In this document: piece after piece, positions 33,334 to 43,047 of the stretch
Layout: every line of letters begins with the position of its first letter
Numbering within the stretch: position 1 is the first letter of the stretch
Source: Bacteroidota bacterium
GTDB taxonomy: Bacteria > Bacteroidota > Bacteroidia > Chitinophagales > Chitinophagaceae
Assembly (NCBI GenBank): GCA_013286305.1
Contig: JABDFW010000011.1
Span: forward strand, 1-60,944
DNA: 60,944 bases
Reading direction: 5' to 3'
Notes under the pieces: generated by a model
What the model was told of the DNA's origin: nothing
The model's input: only the letters and a program-made list of their open reading frames with translations
The model's database searches: none
Made by a program: the position numbers and the translations under genes

Positions 33334-35118
33334 TTACATCCTCTCCGGAACCTGAATGCCCAATAATTCCATCCCTGTTTTAATAGTATGGGAAGTAAGT
33401 TGCGCTAATTTTAAGCGTAACATTTTTTTCTCCTCGCTTTCAGCACTCATAATGGAATGTTCTGTATAGAACGAACTAAAAATTTTGGCCAGGTTAAAAA
33501 TGTAAATAGCAAGTTTGGAAGGGTCATGTTCATTCGCAGCTTCATTAATTATAGTAGAAAACTGCTCAAGCTGAGTGGCAAGCATTTTTTCAAGTGGAAG
33601 TAAATGACTGCTGCTGACGCCTGCTTCCTTCCAGGTGTTATCAGCCTGTTTTCTTAAAATGCTTTTTATTCTTGCATGTGTATATTGAATGAACGGCCCC
33701 GTAAACCCATGAAAATCTATACTCTCTTCAGGATTAAATACCATGCGTTTTTTAGGGTCAACGCGCAGCAGGAAAAACTTTAACGCTCCCAGCCCAAGTG
33801 TGTTATATAATTCATTCAGTTCATCTGCTGTAAAGTCTTTTACCTTCCCAAGCTCTTCTGTTTTTTGTTGTGCTATGCTTATCATTTCAGCTATCATATC
33901 ATCCGCATCTACTACTGTGCCTTCACGGCTTTTCATTTTACCACCGGGTAATTCAACCATTCCGTAACTTAAATGATAAATACCGTCAGCCGAAGGCAGC
34001 CCCAGCTTTTGGCAAATGAACTTTAGCACTTTAAAATGGTATATCTGCTCATCGCCCACAACATAAATGCTTTGATCGTATTTATATTCTTCATACTTAT
34101 TTACGGCAAGGCCGATATCTTGTGTAATATATACCGATGTGCCATCTCTTCTCATCACCAGCTTTTCATCAAGCCCGTCGGCTGTAAGGTCTATCCATAC
34201 GCTGCCATCGTCTTTTTTATAAAACACCCCTTTTTTCAATCCATCTTCTACAAGGCCTTTACCTAACAAATATGTTTCGCTTTCGTAATATACCCTGTCA
34301 AAATCGCTGCCTATTTTTTTGTAAGTAATGTCAAAACCGGCATACACCCAACTATTCATGGTTTTCCACAATTCAACTACTTCTGGCTTCCCGGCTTCCC
34401 ATTCCAATAACATTTCCTGGGCACCTTTCATAATTGCGGCTTCTTTCTCCGCAATTTCTCTTGGCATCCCGTTATCAACCAATTGTGCTACCTGTTTATT
34501 ATATTCGTCATTAAACTTTACGTAATAATCACCCACAAAATGGTCACCCTTAATACCTGTACTTTCCGGCGTTGCACCATTTGCAAACAATTGCCATGCA
34601 ATCATGCTTTTGCAAATATGAATGCCGCGGTCGTTTACAATACAGGTTTTAATAATATCATACCCATTGGCTTTTAAAATGGCTGCAGTGCTCCAGCCCA
34701 AAAAGTTATTGCGTAAATGCCCCAGGTGCAGGGGCTTGTTGGTGTTAGGGGAGGAGTATTCCACCATCACTTTTTGCCCATTTGGTTCTTTTTTGCCAAA
34801 CAAGGTATTGCCATAATTAGCTTGTAAAAAATTTACCCAATATGCATCTGTTATGGTAAGGTTTAAAAAACCTTTAATAATATTGAAGGATGTAAATAAT
34901 GTGCTGTTTTGCTGTACCAGGTAATTGCCAATATCGTTACCTAAAACTTCGGGCGATTTTTTTAATTGCTTAATAAACCCAAACAATACAACGGTATAAT
35001 CGCCCTCAAACTCGGGTTTCGTGGCGTTTACCTGTATATCATTTTCGGTAACCTCAACATTATACACTTGCTTAATCGCCTCTGCCGTAACCTGCTTTAT
35101 CTGTTCAACAACACTCAT
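33334..35118 (-). CDS. argS: Arginyl-tRNA synthetase
   Basis: From the ATG at 35118 (MSVVEQIKQV) the protein has 594 residues, as expected. An N-terminal ArgRS-specific domain (about 1-95) is followed by the class I catalytic domain. The HIGH motif is HLGH at 131-134 in SSPNTNKPLHLGHLRNN, the KMSKS equivalent is GGKMKSREG, and the C-terminal DALR anticodon-binding domain contains FIQYTHARIKSILRK. It charges tRNA-Arg in the cytoplasm. The ATG at 35148 would add ten residues without homology. Spacing suggests that the downstream glycosyltransferase-like gene is cotranscribed. Confidence 0.96.
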   Translation of the reverse strand: MSVVEQIKQVTAEAIKQVYNVEVTENDIQVNATKPEFEGDYTVVLFGFIKQLKKSPEVLGNDIGNYLVQQNSTLFTSFNIIKGFLNLTITDAYWVNFLQANYGNTLFGKKEPNGQKVMVEYSSPNTNKPLHLGHLRNNFLGWSTAAILKANGYDIIKTCIVNDRGIHICKSMIAWQLFANGATPESTGIKGDHFVGDYYVKFNDEYNKQVAQLVDNGMPREIAEKEAAIMKGAQEMLLEWEAGKPEVVELWKTMNSWVYAGFDITYKKIGSDFDRVYYESETYLLGKGLVEDGLKKGVFYKKDDGSVWIDLTADGLDEKLVMRRDGTSVYITQDIGLAVNKYEEYKYDQSIYVVGDEQIYHFKVLKFICQKLGLPSADGIYHLSYGMVELPGGKMKSREGTVVDADDMIAEMISIAQQKTEELGKVKDFTADELNELYNTLGLGALKFFLLRVDPKKRMVFNPEESIDFHGFTGPFIQYTHARIKSILRKQADNTWKEAGVSSSHLLPLEKMLATQLEQFSTIINEAANEHDPSKLAIYIFNLAKIFSSFYTEHSIMSAESEEKKMLRLKLAQLTSHTIKTGMELLGIQVPERM

Positions 35119-35254
35119 TATTCTATATTTGGCTGGCAAAAATAGCAAAATGAGGGCGTTGGAAGCCTTCCAACTTCTTTTGATTCTAAAAGTTTATTTA
35201 AAATCACTGCTTATGTTTTAAAAATTTGCAATAACTTATACCTTCGTTGCAACA

Positions 35255-35770
35255 ATGAAAGCAATACACAAATGGGCACGAAGGACTATTCTCAACTTTG
35301 TTGACCTGTTTTACCCTCCTTTCAAAAAAATAATGCCGGTAACAACTTTCCGTTATGCCGCCTGTGGCGGTTTTAATACAGTTTTCAGTATTTTTCTTTA
35401 TTTCATCGGTAATAAATTCATTTTTAAAGACAGAAATGTAAACCTGGGCTTTATGACGATGAGCGGCAAAATAGCCCCGGACTATCTTTTCGCAATATGG
35501 ATCGCTTTCCCGGTAGGGTTTTATTTGAGCCGTTATGTTGTGTTCCAGGAATCAACATTACACAGGCGCGTTCAGCTATTTAGATACCTGATCGTAATAA
35601 TAGGTAATATGGCCCTTAACTATGTGTGCCTTAAGATTTTTACAAGAGTTTTCGCTCCTTACAATACAATAGGCAAGATTGCAACTTCCGTTGTTGTAAT
35701 AGTCTATAGCTATATTGCACAACGCAATTTTTCATTTAAAACAGTGCCTCAAACACAAAAAAAAGGCTGA
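35255..35770 (+). CDS. GtrA-family membrane protein
   Basis: The protein has 171 residues and four membrane segments. FRYAACGGFNTVFSIFLYFIG is the typical opening of GtrA proteins, and SYIAQRNFSFK is the typical closing motif, where the family has a basic NxxxxRxxVF-like end. GtrA-type proteins are thought to flip or help transfer lipid-linked sugars in envelope polysaccharide glycosylation. The gene is divergent from argS. Its stop codon lies inside the stem of a terminator. Confidence 0.85.
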   Translation: MKAIHKWARRTILNFVDLFYPPFKKIMPVTTFRYAACGGFNTVFSIFLYFIGNKFIFKDRNVNLGFMTMSGKIAPDYLFAIWIAFPVGFYLSRYVVFQESTLHRRVQLFRYLIVIIGNMALNYVCLKIFTRVFAPYNTIGKIATSVVVIVYSYIAQRNFSFKTVPQTQKKG

Positions 35771-35785
35771 TGGCAGCCTTTTAAT
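35761..35785 (+). terminator. Rho-independent terminator overlapping the gtrA-like stop codon
   Basis: AAAAGGCTG (35761-35769) pairs perfectly with CAGCCTTTT (35774-35782) around ATGG, followed by AATTTT. The TGA stop (35768-35770) is part of the stem. Confidence 0.75.
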
Positions 35786-35808
35786 TTTCACCACTCAAAT
35801 TTATCGCA

Positions 35809-36228
35809 TTACATCTCCTTCGGTTGTGTCATGCTAAACCAATTGCCGCAGCCGTCTGTTACCACTGCCTCAATGCCGTAGAACTGTTCTTTTGGCTCCG
35901 ATTTAAAATGAACGCCTTTAGCTTTTAACTCTTCATAGGTAGCCCTGCAGTCGGGAGTATGTAAAACGCCTGCCCCTAATGCATCCTTATCAAGCAATAC
36001 CTTAAAGGCGTTGCGGGTTTCTTCATCAAAATGCATTCCTTCGTGAAGCGGAGCGAGGATCGCGATTTCCAGGTCAGGTTGTTCGGGTGGATTAACAGTA
36101 AGCCAGCGAAAACCGTTTTCCATGTTGACATCTGTATTTACTTTAAAGCCAAGCTTTGTTACATAAAAATCAAAGGCTTTTTCCTGGTCAGTTACAAAGA
36201 TTGAAGCATGTGATAATTTGGTTACCAT
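35809..36228 (-). CDS. VOC-superfamily protein (glyoxalase/bleomycin resistance-like)
   Basis: The protein has 139 residues in the two-module beta-alpha-beta3 fold. MVTKLSHASIFVTDQEKAFDFYVTKLGF is the characteristic VOC opening with a metal-ligand His at residue 6, and FYGIEAVVTDGCGNWFSMTQP closes the second module. It resembles small stand-alone enzymes of the glyoxalase/dioxygenase superfamily with unknown substrates. It converges with the GtrA-like gene and is otherwise isolated. Confidence 0.85.
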   Translation of the reverse strand: MVTKLSHASIFVTDQEKAFDFYVTKLGFKVNTDVNMENGFRWLTVNPPEQPDLEIAILAPLHEGMHFDEETRNAFKVLLDKDALGAGVLHTPDCRATYEELKAKGVHFKSEPKEQFYGIEAVVTDGCGNWFSMTQPKEM

Positions 36229-36371
36229 AATTATTGATTTAATAAAGTGAAATTAAACCAGGCAAACGACAGCGCCTTCTTGAAAATTGCTATTCTTTTC
36301 TTTCCGCTGATGATTTTGCAAGATGATCAAATAGCTTTATTATTGGGATACCTTTAAAACTTATTTTCTGC

Positions 36372-37745
36372 ATGGTTAAAAAAATATCAACCTGGTTACG
36401 TAAAATACTGCGGAGTGATAGAATTATACCTGCCCCGATATTATGGTTTAATATTTTTTTATTTTCAGTGTTGCTTATTTATTCAGTTTACAGGGATATT
36501 CAACTCGAGAAGCAATACCCCGGCGACCTGCGCAACAGGCAGGTTGGGGCAAGATTAATAAAAGACGGCAAACTGCCTTATTTTTATAAGTGGAAACAAG
36601 GCGATGACATTCGCTACTACGACCCCAATAATGCAGATTCATTTAAAGTATCTATTATTACAGCAACCCCTTTCTTTCACAGGATCTTAGAACCTGTATG
36701 CAACCTGCCTTTTAGTGTGTTTTCAAAGCTGTGGCTTTTGCTACAATACATTTGTTTGTTCATTATATTATTGACGATTGTTTTACTGTGTAAAACAACA
36801 TTCAATAAATTAATTGTACTTAACATTGGCATTGCTTTTACCTATACAGAGGCCTGGATAATGAATGCCCGTTACGGACAGATATATTTGTTATTTGCTG
36901 CAATATTTTCAATTATCGCTTACCTGTTGATAAAATATAAACAGGTAGTACCATTGCTGCTAGCTGGCTTATTGATCGCATCGTTTATTTTAATGCGGCC
37001 TATTGCTGTTGTGATGATGATACCATTTTTATTATTTTTTAAAAAGAATGTAAGGTTACTTCTGTTCACTGCTTTGTTCGGTTTGGCGTATGGTATATTT
37101 ATCATGGCATATCCCTTTGAAAAAAGCCTTTGGAAAGATTATAGTGATGGATTGGCAGAGCAGGTAAAGATCCATCAAAATCAAAACCCCTCCTTGCAAA
37201 AAAATGATAAAATAATACCGCTTCACAATCTCGAAGGTTTTAATATGGATAAAGCCAACATGTTAAGTTTAAATAATTATCAAGCTAATAAGTCTGAGAA
37301 TGGCAATGTATTCCACTTGTATTATTTATATAAAGGGCGGTTTATGCCCTTGTATATTTTAAACAGTTTGTGGGGTATTACAATGCTTATATGCTGCATT
37401 TACTATTACATGGTAAGCCGGCGATACCCCTTTAATATTGAAGCCGCTTTAATATTTGGATATACACTGTATATGTTAACAGAAATATTTTCTCCCATTC
37501 ACCGGCACCAGTATAACACCGTGCAATGGTTGCCTGCACTGATATTGACCTTTACATTTATGAGATCATTTAACAACACAGCATTTTGGTTGATGATGGC
37601 AGGTTTGATACTGAATATTAGTAATACACATCTTTTGCCAATGCGGCATACTATAGGAGAATTCCTGATACTATTTGGTTTGTTATTAGCCGTTTATAAA
37701 CAAACAGCAATTTTAAATGTGCGTCAAAATAACAGTGTGGAATAA
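36372..37745 (+). CDS. GT87-like membrane glycosyltransferase (DUF2029 type)
   Basis: The protein has 457 residues with about ten membrane helices after a basic N-terminus. The first periplasmic loop contains DLRNRQVGARLIKDGKLPYF and a DDIRYYDP segment. The acidic residue after the first helix and the R-x-x-GA-x-LI-x-DG-x-x-PY pattern match the mannosyltransferase-like GT87 group that uses polyprenyl-phosphate sugars. It probably adds a sugar to a lipid-linked or envelope glycan on the outer face of the inner membrane. The donor and acceptor are unknown. Together with the GtrA-like gene it suggests a small envelope glycosylation set. Confidence 0.75.
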   Translation: MVKKISTWLRKILRSDRIIPAPILWFNIFLFSVLLIYSVYRDIQLEKQYPGDLRNRQVGARLIKDGKLPYFYKWKQGDDIRYYDPNNADSFKVSIITATPFFHRILEPVCNLPFSVFSKLWLLLQYICLFIILLTIVLLCKTTFNKLIVLNIGIAFTYTEAWIMNARYGQIYLLFAAIFSIIAYLLIKYKQVVPLLLAGLLIASFILMRPIAVVMMIPFLLFFKKNVRLLLFTALFGLAYGIFIMAYPFEKSLWKDYSDGLAEQVKIHQNQNPSLQKNDKIIPLHNLEGFNMDKANMLSLNNYQANKSENGNVFHLYYLYKGRFMPLYILNSLWGITMLICCIYYYMVSRRYPFNIEAALIFGYTLYMLTEIFSPIHRHQYNTVQWLPALILTFTFMRSFNNTAFWLMMAGLILNISNTHLLPMRHTIGEFLILFGLLLAVYKQTAILNVRQNNSVE

Positions 37746-37763
37746 ATGAAGGTAGAGATGATA

Positions 37764-38174
37764 TTATAGCTTGTATGTATCAACAAAACAATGGGGTATA
37801 AACGTTTTTGGCTGCTCCTTTGCAAGTTTCTTTTTCAGGTAGGCAATGTTTCGGTAATACTGGGGAGCGAAACCACTTTGCTTTTTAAACAGGGTACTGA
37901 AGGAGCCCAGGCTTTCAAAACCAACACTGTTACAAACCTCTGTAATACTTATGCCTTCTTTTTCTAATAACAGTCTCGCTTTTTCAAGTCGTTTATAGGT
38001 TAGGTATTGGTGCGGCGTTTTCCGGTAAATGGTGGTGAACAAACGGTGAAAATGAAAAGGGGAGAAGCACGCCTGCTGTGAAATAGATGCAAGGTCTAAC
38101 GACCCATCAAAGTTATTATCAATAAACAGTTTGGCGTTAACCACCCGTTCGTATATGTCTGAAGAAAGCGGCAT
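37764..38174 (-). CDS. Short AraC-family regulator (DNA-binding domain only)
   Basis: From the ATG at 38174 the protein has 136 residues; the frame opens with a TTG at 38180. Almost the whole protein is the double helix-turn-helix: LDLASISQQACFSPFHFHRLF, then ITEVCNSVGFESLGSFSTLFK and QSGFAPQYY. There is no ligand domain, so it may work as a simple activator controlled by its own level or by a partner. It is divergent from the PagL-like gene with 140 bases between, and could regulate it. Confidence 0.88.
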   Translation of the reverse strand: MPLSSDIYERVVNAKLFIDNNFDGSLDLASISQQACFSPFHFHRLFTTIYRKTPHQYLTYKRLEKARLLLEKEGISITEVCNSVGFESLGSFSTLFKKQSGFAPQYYRNIAYLKKKLAKEQPKTFIPHCFVDTYKL

Positions 38175-38314
38175 AAACAAATTTATTCATTTTTATTCCT
38201 TGCCTGTTTCTTTGATCTTGCTTATTTTTATTTATTTTTCAGGAAAATTATATTTGGTTGCACCGCATCGTCTGTTTTTTTCGTATCTAATAGCAAGCAG
38301 TTAATAATAATCTT

Positions 38315-39463
38315 GTGAGAATACAGCTAATCTACTCCTTAATAAAGACATTTTTATACTCTGTTCTTTTAACATTTCCTGTATTTAGTTTACATGCCCA
38401 GGCCAGTGACAGTACCGGCGGCCAGCCTGCCAAAACAGAGTTTGCTTTCCGGGTACATTATGGTGTTATTTACGCCCATACTTTCCTGGTTGAAAATACC
38501 GCGGGCGCTCATCCGCGCGGATTTGAGTTTGAGATATCAAAGCAATTGACTGATAGAAAGAGCTGGGATTATTACCGTTGCTTTCCCAGAACAGGGTTTG
38601 CATTTTCATATTTTGATCTTAATACACCAATACTTGGCAGGTCATACTCGGCATCTTATTTTCTTGAACCAAATTATCGTTTAAGCAAAACTTGCGACTT
38701 TTTTTTGCGTGGCGCTGTCGGGCTTTCTTACTTAACCAATCCGCATGATTCATTAAAAAACCCTGCCAATCAATCTTATAGTTTACCTGTAAACTTTTTT
38801 CTTTCATTAGGGATAGGCCTTAATTTCAAGTTAACACATCATATAGCCCTAAATTTTATGGCCAGTTTTCAACACAATTCCAATGGGGGATTTCAACTGC
38901 CCAACCACGGTGTCAATTACCCGACAGCTTCCATTGGGGTTAGGTATAATGTTGTTGATAATTCCTTCCCTGTTTATAAAAAAGTAACCAGCACATCATG
39001 GAAAAGGAAGCTGGCTTTTGATGCGGGGTTATTTTATTCGCCTAAATCCGGTTACAAATATGCCTGGGTTAGCCAGCGCAGGTTTGTTATAGGAGCATAT
39101 TCACAAATAAGTAGGCAGGTAAGTACATTAGATGCCATAACACTTGCCGGCGAAATATATTACGATGACGGACTAAAAAGCATTAAAAAGATATTGGGCG
39201 ATAATACGCCCTGTACTTTGGCAGGCATAATGATTGGGCACGAATTTATTTTCCGGCGAATTTATTTCAGCCAGCAGTTAGGGGTATATGTTTATAAAAA
39301 TACGCAGACTTTTTCGCAATTATACCAGCAGGCATTCCCCCTTTTATATCATCGCTGGGGCTTAAGGTACAAACTTGATAACCATTGGTTCGCTGGTTTT
39401 AATATGTTGGTACACAAGCAGGTAGCTGATTTTATAGATGTTAGGCTATCTTACAGATTTTAA
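38315..39463 (+). CDS. PagL-like outer membrane lipid A 3-O-deacylase (acyloxyacyl hydrolase family)
   Basis: The gene starts with GTG at 38315 and encodes 382 residues. A signal peptide (MRIQLIYSLIKTFLYSVLLT...HAQA) precedes a beta-strand-rich protein. The segment FMASFQHNSNGGFQLPNHGV (His187, Ser189 and the N-G-G turn) matches the catalytic H-x-S-N pattern of PagL, followed by NYPTASIGVRY. PagL removes the 3-O acyl chain of lipid A. This protein is about twice the length of classical PagL (about 170-185), with a C-terminal extension of about 170 residues rich in Tyr/Phe that may form more barrel strands. Activity is inferred. Confidence 0.7.
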   Translation: MRIQLIYSLIKTFLYSVLLTFPVFSLHAQASDSTGGQPAKTEFAFRVHYGVIYAHTFLVENTAGAHPRGFEFEISKQLTDRKSWDYYRCFPRTGFAFSYFDLNTPILGRSYSASYFLEPNYRLSKTCDFFLRGAVGLSYLTNPHDSLKNPANQSYSLPVNFFLSLGIGLNFKLTHHIALNFMASFQHNSNGGFQLPNHGVNYPTASIGVRYNVVDNSFPVYKKVTSTSWKRKLAFDAGLFYSPKSGYKYAWVSQRRFVIGAYSQISRQVSTLDAITLAGEIYYDDGLKSIKKILGDNTPCTLAGIMIGHEFIFRRIYFSQQLGVYVYKNTQTFSQLYQQAFPLLYHRWGLRYKLDNHWFAGFNMLVHKQVADFIDVRLSYRF

Positions 39464-39672
39464 GGGGTTAACAACAACGAAAAGCCTTCATTTCGCAACT
39501 CCGTCTGTCCAATTTTTCGGACTTATTGACCTTTGCCCCTATAACTTCCTTTCCCTCTGTCACCCGCCTCTAATTTTCCTGCCAATTTTTCACATCTGTA
39601 AGGGATGGCATAATGATTGACGACAGAAACTTGTAAAAAGTTGAATACTAACCTTAAAGCAGTACAATTTAT

Positions 39673-41592
39673 ATGGCAAAAATTATAGGAATTGACCTTG
39701 GAACTACCAATAGTTGCGTAGCAGTTATGGAAGGTAACGAACCGGTAGTAATAGCAAACGAAGAAGGCCGCCGTACAACACCTTCGGTAGTTGCATTTTT
39801 AAAAAATGGCGAACGCAAGGTGGGCGATCCTGCCAAGCGCCAGGCTATTACCAACCCGCACAACACCATTATGAGTGTTAAGCGTTTTATGGGCCGCCGT
39901 TATGACGAGGTTACAGAGGAAATTAGTCACTGGAGCTACAAAGTGACAAAAGGTGACAATAATACTGTTCGTGTTGACATTGATGGCAGATTATATACAC
40001 CACAGGAAATTTCGGCGATGATACTTCAGAAAATGAAGAAAACAGCCGAAGATTACCTCGGGCACGAAGTGCATGAGGCGGTAATTACCGTTCCTGCCTA
40101 TTTTAATGACGCACAGCGCCAGGCAACAAAAGAAGCCGGTGAAATTGCGGGGTTGAACGTTCGCCGTATTGTGAACGAACCCACTGCAGCCGCACTTGCT
40201 TATGGCCTGGATAAGAAACATACTGACCAAAAAATAGCCGTTTTTGACCTTGGTGGCGGTACATTCGATATTTCCATCCTTGAGTTAGGGGAGGGAGTGT
40301 TCGAAGTAAAAAGCACCAATGGTGATACACACCTTGGCGGTGACGACTTTGATAAGGTTGTTATGGATTGGCTGGCTGATGAATTTAAAAAAGACGAGAA
40401 CGTTGACCTTAGGAAAGACCCCATGGCATTACAGCGCCTTAAAGAGGCTTCAGAAAAGGCGAAAGTTGAGTTATCATCTTCCACTGAAACAGAAATTAAC
40501 CTGCCTTATATTACGGCAATTGACGGCGTGCCCAAACACCTGGTAAAAAAACTTACCCGTGCTAAGTTTGAGCAGCTTGCCGACAAACTTTTTGCAAGAT
40601 GCTTAAAACCATGCGAAGCGGCATTAAAAGATGCAGGATACAATATTTCGCAAATTGATGAAGTTATATTGGTTGGCGGTAGCACCCGCATACCTAAAGT
40701 ACAGGAAATTGTAGAAAAATTCTTTGGCAGAAAGCCAAATAAGAGCGTAAACCCTGATGAAGTGGTAGCTGTAGGCGCTGCTATACAGGGTGCGGTATTA
40801 ACAGGCGAAGTAAAAGATGTGCTTCTGCTTGATGTTACCCCGCTTGGCCTGGGTATTGAAACCATGGGTGGCGTTATGACAACCATGATACAAAGCAACA
40901 CCACTATACCTACCAAGAAAACAGAAATATTCTCCACAGCCAGTGATAACCAGCCTGGTGTGCAAATACATGTATTGCAGGGTGAGCGTCCAATGGCCAA
41001 CCAGAATAAGAGCCTGGGCATGTTTAACCTGGATGGCATTCCGCCGGCGCCGCGTGGCGTTCCGCAGGTTGAGGTGACTTTTGATATTGATGCTAACGGT
41101 ATTTTGCATGTTAGCGCAAAAGATAAAGGAACCGGCAAAGAACAAAAGATACGTATTGAGGCAGGTAGCGGTTTAAGCAAGGAAGAAATTGAAAAAATGA
41201 GGGCCGAGGCTAAGGCCAACGAGGCAACCGATAAAGTTGCCCGTGAAAAGGTAGATAAGCTTAACCAGGCCGATAGCCTTATATTCCAAACAGAGAAACA
41301 GTTAAAGGAATTTGGCGATAAAATACCGGCTGATAAAAAAGGCACCATTGAAGCAGCTTTAACTAAGCTGAAGGATGCTCATAAAACACAGGATGTTGAT
41401 AGTGTAGATAAAGCTTTAACCGAATTAAATGCTGCCTGGACGGCTGCCAGTGAAGAACTGTATAAGGCTCAACAGGCAGGCGGTGGCGCAGGCCAACAAC
41501 CGGGTGCTGGCACCGACGGCCATGCAGGCGGAGACGCACAGCAAAATGGCGGCGAAACGGTAACTGATGCAGAGTATGAAGAAGTGAAGTAA
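39673..41592 (+). CDS. dnaK: Molecular chaperone DnaK (Hsp70)
   Basis: The protein has 639 residues. The ATPase domain starts [19 protein letters not shown] and contains [16 protein letters not shown] and [12 protein letters not shown]. The substrate-binding part has [17 protein letters not shown] and [13 protein letters not shown], then a helical lid, and a Gly/Gln-rich tail ending DAEYEEVK, as in other DnaK proteins. It folds and protects proteins with DnaJ and GrpE, which are not in this window. I see no CIRCE element upstream. A terminator follows the gene. Confidence 0.98.
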   Translation: MAKIIGIDLGTTNSCVAVMEGNEPVVIANEEGRRTTPSVVAFLKNGERKVGDPAKRQAITNPHNTIMSVKRFMGRRYDEVTEEISHWSYKVTKGDNNTVRVDIDGRLYTPQEISAMILQKMKKTAEDYLGHEVHEAVITVPAYFNDAQRQATKEAGEIAGLNVRRIVNEPTAAALAYGLDKKHTDQKIAVFDLGGGTFDISILELGEGVFEVKSTNGDTHLGGDDFDKVVMDWLADEFKKDENVDLRKDPMALQRLKEASEKAKVELSSSTETEINLPYITAIDGVPKHLVKKLTRAKFEQLADKLFARCLKPCEAALKDAGYNISQIDEVILVGGSTRIPKVQEIVEKFFGRKPNKSVNPDEVVAVGAAIQGAVLTGEVKDVLLLDVTPLGLGIETMGGVMTTMIQSNTTIPTKKTEIFSTASDNQPGVQIHVLQGERPMANQNKSLGMFNLDGIPPAPRGVPQVEVTFDIDANGILHVSAKDKGTGKEQKIRIEAGSGLSKEEIEKMRAEAKANEATDKVAREKVDKLNQADSLIFQTEKQLKEFGDKIPADKKGTIEAALTKLKDAHKTQDVDSVDKALTELNAAWTAASEELYKAQQAGGGAGQQPGAGTDGHAGGDAQQNGGETVTDAEYEEVK

Positions 41593-41923
41593 CAGAACCG
41601 GTATCAAAAGGGTTTTAATAGATTTGGTTGATAAAAGGAAAAAGCCCTTGCAGAAATGCAGGGCTTTTTGTTTGAACTGCGATTTAAAGAATTTAAGTGC
41701 CCGGAAGGGTGTTTGAACAATGACCCAATGAACATACTTTTCTTCTTAATTATTCTGCATTCAATATAGCCGCGGCGTTAAGACATGCAATAGTGCAACG
41801 CTTTATTTATTAGTAGATCACATAACGTTAAATAATATTCTTTCCTCCCTTCTAATCTCTTTTTAAGTTTATCCCTTGAACATATTTCTTTAGTTTTGGT
41901 TAATATACTATCTTGAATTTAAT
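41593..41923. other. 331-base intergenic region after dnaK
   Basis: Holds the dnaK terminator (41638-41670) and, near 41724, an AATGACCCAATGAAC stretch like the GTCATTGGG repeat at 704. The remainder, upstream of the desaturase, is AT-rich without a convincing promoter match or gene. Confidence 0.5.
41638..41670 (+). terminator. dnaK Rho-independent terminator
   Basis: AAAAAGCCCTTGCA and TGCAGGGCTTTTT form a stem with one bulged base around GAAA, ending in a T run, about 45 bases past the dnaK stop codon. Confidence 0.85.
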
Positions 41924-42934
41924 ATGAAGAGAAGAAACCAGTTTTATTATTCTGAAACAGCCGAGCCCCACCGTGCGAGAACAAGGCAAATACTAAAGCA
42001 GTATCCTAATATAAGGAAGCTAATTGGTAAAAACCCTGTTACTGTTTTTGCCATAATTGGGTTAGTGGCTTTCCAGGTTGCAGGAGCCTGGTTTCTCTCT
42101 ACACAATCATGGTGGCTGGTTTTTATTGCGGCATATCTACTGGGTGCCTTTGCAGACCATGCCCTGTTTGTGATGATACATGAATGTGCGCACCGGCTTT
42201 TGTTTAAAAGCCAGACTGCCAATAAACTGGCGGGCATAACAGCAAATATGCCTTTGATATTTGCAAGCTCTGTTTCGTTTGAACGTTATCATTTAAAACA
42301 TCATTCATTCCAGGGCGTGCATGAACTGGATGGAGACCTGCCCAATCATTGGGAAGCTAAGCTTATTAATAACTATTTTATAGGTAAACTTATATGGTTG
42401 TTATTCTACCCATTTTTCCAGTTATTCAGGCTGGCAAGGTTAAGGGAAATAAAACCTTTTGACGGTTGGGTAGCCTTAAACTGGGCAGTGCAAATACTTT
42501 TTGTAACCGGAATATATTTGCTTTGGGGGCCTAAAGCCATAGTGTTTTTAACCGCGAGTTTCTTCTTTTCTGTCGGCCTTCATCCTCTCGGGGCAAGATG
42601 GATACAGGAACACTACCTTACAAAGGGCGAACAGGAAACTTATAGCTATTACGGTGTACTTAATGCTGTAGCTTTTAATGTAGGCTATCATAATGAGCAT
42701 CACGATTTTCCCTCCGTGCCGTGGAATAAATTGCCCCAAATTAAAAATACTGCTCCATCTTATTATAATTCCCTTGCAAGCCACAGATCCTGGACATTGC
42801 TTTTCCTCCGCTTTCTTTTTGATAAAGAACTTTCCCTTTTTAGCAGGATGACCCGTAAAAACCGTGGTAAAGTTGCCTTGGTTGATGAATGCAAGCCCGA
42901 CGTAGAGATACTGGCAGATAAAGTAAATGCCTGA
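41924..42934 (+). CDS. Fatty acid/sphingolipid desaturase, DEGS1 (dihydroceramide Delta4-desaturase)-like
   Basis: The protein has 336 residues with four or more membrane helices and three His boxes: HECAH (86-90), HLKHH (123-127) and HNEHH (256-260). The similarity to animal and fungal sphingolipid Delta4-desaturases runs end to end. It includes the N-terminal FYYSETAEPHRARTRQIL block, the HHSFQGVHELDGDLP stretch after box 2, GLHPLGARWIQEHYL, QETYSYYGVLN and FNVGYHNEHHDFPSVPWNKL. Ordinary acyl-lipid desaturases lack most of these. Delta4-desaturases insert a trans double bond into the sphingoid base of dihydroceramide. Bacteroidota make dihydroceramides, so a substrate should exist, but activity here is inferred. 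It stands alone between dnaK and a KTSC gene. Confidence 0.85.
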   Translation: MKRRNQFYYSETAEPHRARTRQILKQYPNIRKLIGKNPVTVFAIIGLVAFQVAGAWFLSTQSWWLVFIAAYLLGAFADHALFVMIHECAHRLLFKSQTANKLAGITANMPLIFASSVSFERYHLKHHSFQGVHELDGDLPNHWEAKLINNYFIGKLIWLLFYPFFQLFRLARLREIKPFDGWVALNWAVQILFVTGIYLLWGPKAIVFLTASFFFSVGLHPLGARWIQEHYLTKGEQETYSYYGVLNAVAFNVGYHNEHHDFPSVPWNKLPQIKNTAPSYYNSLASHRSWTLLFLRFLFDKELSLFSRMTRKNRGKVALVDECKPDVEILADKVNA

Positions 42935-43047
42935 TATCCCTGTTCAGAAAATATAATCTTCACTCACCTATCTTAACATTTTACATGCTTTAACAGGCGT
43001 ACATTTTGTAACGGTTGGTTGTTGCAGCACATGCCAATTTAACGATT

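Noticed and set aside
39464-39672. CIRCE (HrcA) element before dnaK
   Set aside because: No TTAGCACTC-N9-GAGTGCTAA or near match was found in the 209-base spacer.
40506-41348. 280-residue open frame on the minus strand inside dnaK
   Set aside because: It is the antisense shadow of a highly conserved gene. Its translation is Ser/Thr/Leu-rich with no domain, and long antisense frames are common opposite codon-biased genes.
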